Position numbers and translations under genes: made by a program. The notes beneath the pieces are model-generated. The model searched no databases and had not been told where the DNA came from. It was given only the letters and a program-made list of their open reading frames with translations. Below are positions 1-5,517 of a stretch of DNA of 6,506 nt, piece by piece; position 1 is the first letter of the stretch; every line of letters starts with the position of its first letter. The stretch comes from Streptosporangiaceae bacterium (GTDB lineage Bacteria; Actinomycetota; Actinomycetes; Streptosporangiales; Streptosporangiaceae). The stretch lies in contig JASHYW010000538.1 in NCBI GenBank assembly GCA_030042885.1, forward strand, positions 1 through 6,506, in the 5' to 3' direction.

Positions 1-1106
1 TAGGCGCGCCCGATGGCGCAGGCGTCCGCGCCCAGCGCCAGCGCCACCGCGATGTCCGACCCGTGCCGGACTCCCGAGTCGACCAGCACGGCCACGTCGG
101 GCCCGACCGCTTCGCGGACGTCGGCGATCATGTCGACCGGCGGCACCGCCCGGTCGAGCTGGCGCCCGCCGTGGTTGGACAGCTGCACGCCGTCCGCCCC
201 CACCGAGACGGCGTGCTGGCAGTCCGCAGGCCCGAGTGGGCCTTTGATGACCAGCCTGCCCGGCCAGCGCGCCCGCAGCTCGGCGATGTCGTCCCAGGTG
301 ATGGCCGGGTTGAACAACGCGCCGGTGCCCTCGATGGTGACCACCTCGTGCCCGGTGAAGTTGGCGAAGCCGATGGCCGGGCTGCGCAGCATCCGGGTCC
401 AGTAACCGGGCTTGCCCGCGATGCTCAGCAGAGTCTGCGCCGTCAGCTCGGGCGGGATGACCAGCCCGTTGCGCCTGTCCCTGGTCCGGTGGCCGGTCAC
501 GAAGCAGTCCACCGTCACCACGAGCACCCGGTACTTGGCCGCGGCCGCCCGGTCGACCAGCTCCTTGTTCAGCCCGCTGTCACGCAGGATGTACAGCTGG
601 AACCACAGGTCGGGCTGACCGGGAGGTCGGTCGGGGCTGGTTGGTAGGGAAGAAACAGCTTGCGCGACCGCCTCGATGGTGGTGGTGGCCATGGTGGACA
701 GCGTGTAGGGCAGGCCGTGCCGCTGCGCCGCACGTGCGGTAGCGATCTCGCCGCCCGGGTGCATCATCCGGGTGTACCCGGTCGGGGCCAGGGCCAGCGG
801 CATCGGTGCCACCGAGCCGAGGAACGCCGCGAAGGTATCCGCCTCCGACACGTTCACCAGCGTCCGCGGCTGGAACCGCCACCGCCGGAACGCCCTGGTG
901 TTAGCCCGCACGGACAGCTCTTCGTCGGCGCCGCCGTCGACGTAGTCGAAGACCGGGCGCGGCGTCAGCCGGCACCCCGTGGCGCGCAGGTCAGCGATGT
1001 CGTGGCAAGCAGAAAGCCTTCGGCGGGTGGCGTCGAGCTCAACCGGCTTCATCCGGATCAGCTTGCGTATCTCCGATGCCCTCATGTCAGGGACGATACG
1101 CGCCAC
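1..1106 (-). CDS. FMN-dependent alpha-hydroxy-acid oxidizing protein (L-lactate dehydrogenase/oxidase type), C-terminus cut by window edge
   Basis: This gene oxidises a 2-hydroxy acid, most likely L-lactate, to the 2-oxo acid using FMN in a TIM-barrel enzyme. The frame is open from 1106 to base 1, giving 368 codons with no stop, so the last few dozen residues lie outside the window. Visible motifs, numbered from the GTG, are FDYVDGG (53-59), APTGYTR (107-113), WFQLY (168-172), TVD (198-200), VIKG with the flavin-contacting Lys288, SNHGGRQLD (310-318) with catalytic His312 and substrate-binding Arg315, and DSGVR...IGR (343-367) for FMN phosphate. There is no cytochrome b2 domain. The overall pattern resembles mycobacterial LldD2 rather than the mycofactocin enzyme MftD; this comparison is from memory. 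The start is a choice between GTG 1106, which has GGGAGG 11 bases upstream, and ATG 1085, which has no ribosome site. Residues about 152-164 are an unusual insertion. Exact substrate and electron acceptor are not readable from the sequence. Confidence 0.93.
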   Translation of the reverse strand, partial: MARIVPDMRASEIRKLIRMKPVELDATRRRLSACHDIADLRATGCRLTPRPVFDYVDGGADEELSVRANTRAFRRWRFQPRTLVNVSEADTFAAFLGSVAPMPLALAPTGYTRMMHPGGEIATARAAQRHGLPYTLSTMATTTIEAVAQAVSSLPTSPDRPPGQPDLWFQLYILRDSGLNKELVDRAAAAKYRVLVVTVDCFVTGHRTRDRRNGLVIPPELTAQTLLSIAGKPGYWTRMLRSPAIGFANFTGHEVVTIEGTGALFNPAITWDDIAELRARWPGRLVIKGPLGPADCQHAVSVGADGVQLSNHGGRQLDRAVPPVDMIADVREAVGPDVAVLVDSGVRHGSDIAVALALGADACAIGRA

Positions 1107-1117
1107 GCTCCCGCATG

Positions 1118-1123
1118 CCTCCC
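1118..1123 (-). promoter_or_regulatory. Ribosome binding site candidate for the alpha-hydroxy-acid oxidase gene
   Basis: On the minus strand GGGAGG lies 11 bases before the GTG at 1106. The alternative ATG at 1085 has no purine-rich site in front of it. The seven extra residues also bring the N-terminus to about the length I recall for LldD2-like enzymes. The spacing is longer than ideal, so this start is favoured but not certain. Confidence 0.45.
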
Positions 1124-1148
1124 GTGGCCCCCGGCCGCTCGAGCACCC

Positions 1149-1493
1149 CTACCGCAGCCCCGCCTCCCGGCCGGGTGTGACCGTCACCCCGTGGGCCGCG
1201 AGCTCGGCCGCGACACGTGCCGGATCATCCGGAGTGATGACCGGCTTGATCTTTCTGTCCAGGTAGATGACGAGCGCGGTATCTTTACGCGGCCGGTGAG
1301 GATCGAAATTGAACCAGTGAACCAGATCACCGCTGCCGTGGATACGCACCTTGCCCATGCTTCCGAGCGGGACCGAACGCACCTCGCGGATGTCCGCGTA
1401 CCTGATCCGCTTGGCGCCCAGCGGCGCGTAGTAGTGACGGATGACGATCTCGTCCTCGGTGCAGGCCACCCGGCCGTCGTCATAGCCTTCCAC
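1149..1493 (-). CDS. Small PH-domain-like protein (hypothetical, 114 aa)
   Basis: This is a compact soluble protein with no signal peptide or membrane segment. It reads as a single bacterial PH-like domain. Alternating beta strands run from about residue 8 to 86, with IVIRHYY (16-22), KRIRYADIREV (28-38) and a strand ending in VIYL (75-78). They are followed by the typical closing helix after ITPDD (86-90), PARVAAELAAHGV (91-103). The central GSGDLVHWFNFDP (53-65) and PRKD (68-71) look family-specific. Its biochemical role is unknown; such domains usually support protein or lipid contacts. I chose GTG 1493 because extending upstream would use up the spacer shared with the divergent gene. No clear Shine-Dalgarno precedes it, but TAGGCT lies only eight bases upstream (minus strand 1507-1502), so a leaderless transcript is possible. 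It ends 42 bases before the hydroxy-acid oxidase gene and may be cotranscribed with it. That it is a real gene is fairly sure; the PH assignment is moderate. Confidence 0.75.
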   Translation of the reverse strand: MEGYDDGRVACTEDEIVIRHYYAPLGAKRIRYADIREVRSVPLGSMGKVRIHGSGDLVHWFNFDPHRPRKDTALVIYLDRKIKPVITPDDPARVAAELAAHGVTVTPGREAGLR

Positions 1494-1572
1494 GCCTGCA
1501 AAGCCTACGAGAGCGGTTCGCCCGCTGGCTCGTTGACTAGGCGGCCGGGCCACCAGGTGAAACGATCGTCCC
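1494..1572. promoter_or_regulatory. Divergent promoter region between the PH-like gene and the membrane pseudokinase gene
   Basis: These 79 bases must hold the promoters of both divergent genes. On the plus strand TTGACT (1533-1538) resembles a -35 box, but no convincing -10 box follows at 17-18 bases. On the minus strand TAGGCT (1507-1502) fits a TANNNT -10 box. A small dyad, AGCGG (1512-1516) and CCGCT (1522-1526) around a five-base loop, is flanked by AGCC (1502-1505) and GGCT (1527-1530), making an imperfect larger dyad that could be an operator. The location is certain from gene layout; the individual boxes are tentative. Confidence 0.4.
1555..1560 (+). promoter_or_regulatory. Ribosome binding site candidate for the membrane pseudokinase gene
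   Basis: AGGTGA matches the 3' part of the AGGAGGTGA Shine-Dalgarno complement and sits 12 bases before GTG 1573 and 15 bases before ATG 1576. The spacing is long, slightly favouring the GTG. The two starts differ by only one residue. Confidence 0.4.
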
Positions 1573-3975
1573 GTGATGCCTCCGCAGTCGGGTGCGATCA
1601 AGGTCACCGACCAGCTCGAGCACCGGATCCGCAAGCCGGTCGACCTGCTGCGCTGCGTCATCGCCGCCATCGAGATCTTCGTGCTGGTAGTGGCCGGCGT
1701 GGCGGCGAGCGCCACCACGACCGGCATCGAGACCGACATCGTCGGTGCGAGCAAGCGGCTGCCGCACGCCCTGCTCGTGCTGAAACCGCTCGCGCTGTTC
1801 GCCATCCTCATCATTCCCCTGGCGCTGGCCGTCCGCGAGGTGGTCAGGGGCCAGGTCCAGCGGCTCGCGGAGGCCGTGGCCACCGGTGTCCTGGCCGCGG
1901 CGGTGGCGGCCGTGGCCAACGCCGCGCTGCGGCACGAGGTGGCCGCCCGGCTCTACGACGCGATCATCATGTCGCGGCCGGGCGCCAGCCACCATAACGC
2001 GCTGGACCCGTACCTGGCCGGCCTGGTGGCCTACGCCACCATCATCGGCCTGTCCGGGCGACCGGGCTGGCGGAACTCCCTGTGGCTGGCCGTCGGCGCC
2101 TACGGGCTGGTGCACCTGGCGGCAGCCGATACCACCGGCCTCTCGTTCCTCATCACGCTGCTGCTCGGCCGCACGGTCGGCCTCGGCGTCCGCTACGCGG
2201 CGGGCAGCCTGTCGGTGCGTCCCAGCGCCACAGAGATCGCCGCGGCGCTGACCGCCGTGGACCGGCAGGTGACCGAGATGTGCCGGATCTGGCCGGACCC
2301 CAGGGGTCCCAAAACCCCCAAGAGCGCCGGATCGCGGCACTATGCCGCCGCCACCAGCGGCGGCGGCCGGCTCGACGTCACCGTGTACGACCGGGACCAG
2401 CAGGCGGCGGGGGCCTTCTACCGGATGTACCGGTCGCTGCTGCTGCGCGGGCAGGTCTCGCGCGGTGCCCCCATGTCCACCGACCGGACCGTGGAGCGCC
2501 GGGCGCTGCTGTCGTACGCGGCCGAAGACGCCGGAGCGCCCACGCCCAGGTTGCGTGCGGTGGTCCGGGTCGGGCCCGAGGCCACCGTGCTCGCCTTCGA
2601 TCACCACTACGGGACGACCCTGGCGGAGCGGAATCCCGGCTGCACCGATGCCGAGCTGCGCAGCATCTGGGATGCCGTGCACGTGCTGCACGCGCACCGG
2701 GTCACGCACCGGTCGCTGACGGCGGACCGCATCCTGCTGACCGCCGATGGCGGGGTGATGCTGCTCAACCCGGGTGACGGTGACGTGGCAGCGAGCGACC
2801 TGCAGGTCCGCCTCGACATGGCCCAGCTCATCGCCGAGCTCGGGCTCGTCGTCGGGCCGGAACGGGCCGCCCGCCTGGCGCTGGAGGAGGCGGGCGCCGA
2901 CGAGCTCGTCGCCGTGGTGCCGCTGCTGCAGCGGGTGGCCCTGGCCCGGACCACCAGGGCGGCCCTGCGCCGCCGCCGGGACGTGCTGCCCGCGCTGCGC
3001 AAGCAGCTGCTCGCCGCCGTCCCCGGTGGTGAAGTGCCCCCGGCGCGGCTGGAGCGCATCGGGTTCCGCACCCTGGTGACGCTGGTCGCGACCATCGCCG
3101 CCGTGTACCTGCTCGCGGGCGAGCTCGCGCGGGCCAGCCTGGGGCACGTGATGCGAGCGGCGGACTGGCACTGGAGCGCCATAGCGCTGGCCCTGTCGGC
3201 GCTGACCTATGTCGCCGCGGCGTTGTCGCTGTCCGGGTTCGTGGCCAGCCGCCTGCCCTTCATCCGCACGCTGCTCGCCCAGCTGGCCGGCTCCTTCGTC
3301 ACGCTCGTGACCCCGGCCGCCGTCGGCGGTGCGGCGCTCAACATCCGCTACCTGCAGCGCAGGAAGGTCCCGGCGCCGGTTGCGGCGGCGAGTGTCGGCG
3401 TGTCCCAGGTGGTGGCCTTCGTGCTGCACATCTTGCTGCTCGTCGTGTTCGTCGCGCTGGCCGGAGCCGCCGCCAAGCATCCGTTCAGCCCGCCGACCTG
3501 GTCCTACTTCGTGCTGGCCGGGCTCGTCGTGGTGGCCGGGGTCGTGCTGGCGCTGCCCGCGGGACGGCGGCTGCTGCGGGCCCGGGTGGCCCCGACGCTG
3601 GGCCAGGTGCTGCCGCGGCTGCTCGAGGTCGCGCAGCAGCCGCGCAAGCTCGCCGAGGGTGTCGGCGGCACGCTGCTGCTGAGCATGGCCTACATCGGCT
3701 GCCTGGCCGCGTGCGTGCAGGCCTTCCACGGCTCGGTGGCCATCGCGAGCATCGCCGTGGTCTACCTGACCGGCAGCGCGCTCGGATCGATCATCCCCAC
3801 GCCCGGCGGGCTCGGCGCCGTGGAAGCCGCGCTGACGGCCGGGCTCGTCGCCACCGGGCTGCATGGCACGGAGGCGGCCAGTGCGGTGCTGCTGTTCCGG
3901 TTGCTGACCTTCTGGCTCCCTGTGCCCTTCGGCTGGGCCGCGCTGAGCTTCCTGGAGCGCAACGGAGACCTCTGA
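1573..3975 (+). CDS. Membrane protein: N-terminal TM bundle, pseudokinase-like module, C-terminal LPG-synthase/UPF0104 flippase-like domain
   Basis: This 800-residue integral membrane protein probably moves or helps modify a lipid-linked molecule in the cytoplasmic membrane. Residues 1-210 hold about six hydrophobic segments (near 29-48, 65-87, 101-119, 147-162, 167-184, 189-207), placing the next part in the cytoplasm. Residues about 255-480 look like a kinase or aminoglycoside-phosphotransferase fold: LDVTVYDRD (267-275) in the lysine strand, a helix starting near ERRALL (308-313), hinge VLAFDHH (339-345), HRSLTADRILL (379-389) where HxDLxxxNILL is expected, and NPG (399-401) in place of DFG. 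The catalytic Asp, Asn and DFG Asp are therefore missing, so phosphotransfer is unlikely. Residues about 495-795 form the LPG_synthase_TM/UPF0104 (MprF flippase-like) domain, with TPAAVGGAALN (580-590) and IPTPGGLGAVEAAL (741-754) as signature loops. There is no C-terminal MprF aminoacyl-transferase domain, so lysyl-PG synthesis is not expected. The SGNH hydrolase gene follows 97 bases later on the same strand. The domain calls are good; the substrate is unknown. Confidence 0.9.
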   Translation: MMPPQSGAIKVTDQLEHRIRKPVDLLRCVIAAIEIFVLVVAGVAASATTTGIETDIVGASKRLPHALLVLKPLALFAILIIPLALAVREVVRGQVQRLAEAVATGVLAAAVAAVANAALRHEVAARLYDAIIMSRPGASHHNALDPYLAGLVAYATIIGLSGRPGWRNSLWLAVGAYGLVHLAAADTTGLSFLITLLLGRTVGLGVRYAAGSLSVRPSATEIAAALTAVDRQVTEMCRIWPDPRGPKTPKSAGSRHYAAATSGGGRLDVTVYDRDQQAAGAFYRMYRSLLLRGQVSRGAPMSTDRTVERRALLSYAAEDAGAPTPRLRAVVRVGPEATVLAFDHHYGTTLAERNPGCTDAELRSIWDAVHVLHAHRVTHRSLTADRILLTADGGVMLLNPGDGDVAASDLQVRLDMAQLIAELGLVVGPERAARLALEEAGADELVAVVPLLQRVALARTTRAALRRRRDVLPALRKQLLAAVPGGEVPPARLERIGFRTLVTLVATIAAVYLLAGELARASLGHVMRAADWHWSAIALALSALTYVAAALSLSGFVASRLPFIRTLLAQLAGSFVTLVTPAAVGGAALNIRYLQRRKVPAPVAAASVGVSQVVAFVLHILLLVVFVALAGAAAKHPFSPPTWSYFVLAGLVVVAGVVLALPAGRRLLRARVAPTLGQVLPRLLEVAQQPRKLAEGVGGTLLLSMAYIGCLAACVQAFHGSVAIASIAVVYLTGSALGSIIPTPGGLGAVEAALTAGLVATGLHGTEAASAVLLFRLLTFWLPVPFGWAALSFLERNGDL

Positions 3976-3979
3976 CGGG

Positions 3980-4006
3980 TTGCCATCGGCTCGTGGTGGG
4001 TAGCGT
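3980..4006 (+). promoter_or_regulatory. Possible weak promoter before the SGNH hydrolase gene
   Basis: Within the 97-base spacer after the pseudokinase gene, TTGCCA (3980-3985) and TAGCGT (4001-4006) resemble -35 and -10 boxes. The 15-base gap between them is short, so this is weak. If used, transcription would begin close to ATG 4011. No strong hairpin terminator is visible in the spacer, so read-through from the upstream gene is equally possible. Confidence 0.22.
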
Positions 4007-4010
4007 GACT

Positions 4011-4064
4011 ATGCGAGGCCCTTTTCGTCCCGGGAGCATGAGATTTCTTCATTCCTGCGACTGA
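4011..4064 (+). other. Short ATG-led frame before the SGNH gene: leader peptide or displaced N-terminus
   Basis: ATG 4011 opens a 17-codon frame ending at TGA 4062-4064, nine bases before the SGNH GTG. It contains a second ATG at 4038 with GGGAG just in front, too close for an ideal ribosome site. If one T were added to TTT at 4044-4046, this frame would join the SGNH frame and give MRFSSFLRLTRIVAFYL, a typical basic-then-hydrophobic membrane start. It is therefore either a tiny leader frame, chance, or the true N-terminus separated by a one-base loss or sequencing error. Confidence 0.35.
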
Positions 4065-4072
4065 CCAGGATT

Positions 4073-5470
4073 GTGGCCTTTTACCTTGTCACCTTCGGTA
4101 TCATCGCGGTCGGCTCGATCTGGCTGGCGTTGCAGGTCACGCCCCTGCAGACGGTCTCCGCGGCCGGTCAGACCGCCCAGGTCGGCGCGGTGATCCCGGA
4201 CCTCACCCTGTCCGGTCCCGGTGAACTCGACCTGTTCGGCCAGATCGTGCCGACCAAGCCGCGATTCGACGGCCCGATCCGCCCGCTGCTTCAGCTCACC
4301 CACATCACCATCGACGCCCAGGTCGCCCAGCTGCTCCGCTCCGACGGCCCGCGCAGGCTTGAGCTGAGCCTCAGCCAGCAGCTAGCGCAGGGCTGGACGC
4401 GTTACTTCGAGTGGGAGACGCTCATCGTGGCCGGGTTCGCCGTCATTCCGCTGATCGCGCTGGCCGGCCTGCGCAGGCAATCGCACCCGGCCATGCTGAA
4501 GACCGCGGCCGCCGGGGTGGCTGTGGTCTGCGCGGTGAACATCGGCGGCGTGCTGCTCACCGCCTCCAGCACGCCGGCCGTGCTGCGCAGCGTCAGGACG
4601 CTCGACGACTTGGTGGGTGCCGTCCCGCTCCAGGCCGCCCCGGGCACCGTCGCGCGGCCGCTGCCCGGCGTGCAGGCGGTAGTAATCGGCGATTCGACCG
4701 CGGCGGCCGTGGGTAACCCGGTCGCGGCAGGGGCCAGCGCCCTGGACCGGGCCTGCGGTCGCAGCAGCGAGTCCTATGCCGCCGACCTGGCCCTGGCGAA
4801 CAACTGGAACGTGCTGAACCTGGCCTGCAGTGGCGCGACGATCCAGAACGGCGTGCTGGGCGTGCAGCTTCTCAGCGACGGGCAGGTGGCCCCGTCCCAG
4901 CTCATGGAGGCCGAACGAGCCACGCACACCAAGGTGATCATCGTCAGCGTGGGCGCCGACGACGTCGAGTGGTCCATGATGACGCGGTTGTGCGCGGCCA
5001 GCGCCGTATGCAACGACGAGGTATCCGCCGCGTACTTCACCAAGCTCATCGGGGACTTCACCCGCAGCTACTACCAGCTCCTCGGCGACCTGGCTCAGAT
5101 GCCCGGCAACCCTGCCGTCCTGATCAACGAGTACTACTCTCCGTTCGGACCGGACATCGGCTGCCTGGCGCGGTACGGCATCACCGCGGCCAAGAAGAAG
5201 GTCCTGCTGTCACGCCTGGGGCAGCTCAACGCGGTGCTCGCGCAGGGCGCGCAGACGTTCGGCTTCGGGGTGGCGGATCCGCCGTTCGCCGGCCACGAGC
5301 TGTGCACGGCCGATCCCTACGTTCAGGGTCCGGATGACCCGGCGCCGCTGCATCCCACCGCGACCGGCGAACTGGCCATCGCGCTGGCCGATCAGCAGGT
5401 GCTGCCCAGGCTCGAGGGCCTGGTCCCCGCCGCGGCGGCGACGCCTTCGGCGCCCGCCCGAGGCATCTAG
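4073..5470 (+). CDS. Membrane-anchored extracellular SGNH/GDSL-type hydrolase
   Basis: This is a serine ester hydrolase (esterase, lipase or deacylase) held at the outer face of the membrane. From GTG 4073 it has 465 residues: a hydrophobic segment (2-21), an outside region (23-114), two more hydrophobic segments (about 115-133 and 143-164) joined by a short basic loop with Arg134, Arg135 and Lys143, then the SGNH domain (about 200-450). This topology agrees with the positive-inside rule. Catalytic blocks are VVIGDS (203-208, nucleophile Ser208), ACSGAT (251-256, Gly254), GADD (294-297) and DDPAPLHPT (421-429) with His427. GADD carries Asp where the usual oxyanion Asn stands, and no Asp occupies the His-minus-3 position. 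Six cysteines (228, 252, 307, 313, 364, 411) could make three disulfides, as in secreted actinobacterial SGNH lipases. The start is doubtful: GTG 4073 has only AGGA two bases upstream, and the frame stays open back to 4004 without a normal start. The natural substrate cannot be told; the neighbour suggests an envelope lipid or glycan ester. Confidence 0.88.
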   Translation: MAFYLVTFGIIAVGSIWLALQVTPLQTVSAAGQTAQVGAVIPDLTLSGPGELDLFGQIVPTKPRFDGPIRPLLQLTHITIDAQVAQLLRSDGPRRLELSLSQQLAQGWTRYFEWETLIVAGFAVIPLIALAGLRRQSHPAMLKTAAAGVAVVCAVNIGGVLLTASSTPAVLRSVRTLDDLVGAVPLQAAPGTVARPLPGVQAVVIGDSTAAAVGNPVAAGASALDRACGRSSESYAADLALANNWNVLNLACSGATIQNGVLGVQLLSDGQVAPSQLMEAERATHTKVIIVSVGADDVEWSMMTRLCAASAVCNDEVSAAYFTKLIGDFTRSYYQLLGDLAQMPGNPAVLINEYYSPFGPDIGCLARYGITAAKKKVLLSRLGQLNAVLAQGAQTFGFGVADPPFAGHELCTADPYVQGPDDPAPLHPTATGELAIALADQQVLPRLEGLVPAAAATPSAPARGI

Positions 5471-5481
5471 CGGGGCCGGGA

Positions 5482-5517
5482 CGGCCGGATCAGGCCAGCG
5501 CGGGGATGATCCGGCCG
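5482..5517. terminator. Inverted repeat at convergent gene ends, likely bidirectional terminator
   Basis: CGGCCGGATCA (5482-5492) is followed, after a 14-base loop (5493-5506), by its exact reverse complement TGATCCGGCCG (5507-5517). The 11-bp GC-rich stem lies at the junction of two convergent genes, 11 bases past the SGNH stop. It covers the stop codon and last codons of the LLM gene. Neither side has a T run, so it is a U-less hairpin of the kind often proposed for actinobacterial terminators. The hairpin is directly visible; its function is inferred. Confidence 0.55.

Noticed and set aside
1..1106. Mycofactocin enzyme MftD as the identity of the left-edge gene
   Set aside because: Its N-terminal region (FDYVDGG, APTGYTR) follows the L-lactate dehydrogenase branch as I know it, and no other mycofactocin genes are in the window.
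1149..1919. Extended 256-residue version of the PH-like protein starting inside the divergent gene
   Set aside because: The first 142 or so residues are Ala/Thr/Ser-rich shadow sequence opposite the membrane gene. Recognisable PH-like content begins only after GTG 1493.
660..1997. 445-codon plus-strand open frame crossing the oxidase, the PH-like gene and the divergent spacer
   Set aside because: It overlaps two well-supported minus-strand genes and the start of a plus-strand gene, and its translation shows only Arg/Pro/Ala-rich shadow composition.
1537..3864. Very long antisense open frame (775 codons) opposite the membrane pseudokinase gene
   Set aside because: The translation is low-complexity, rich in Arg, Gly, Gln and His, with no domain or membrane pattern. 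Long antisense open frames are expected opposite GC-rich genes, and the plus-strand protein has clear signatures.
1573..3975. Full MprF/LysX lysylphosphatidylglycerol synthase
   Set aside because: The protein ends right after the flippase-like domain and has no GNAT-like aminoacyl-transferase or lysyl-tRNA synthetase part, so lysine transfer to lipid is not supported.
3976..4072. Intrinsic terminator or riboswitch between the pseudokinase and SGNH genes
   Set aside because: I found no stem longer than about four pairs and no known riboswitch core; only weak promoter-like boxes are present.
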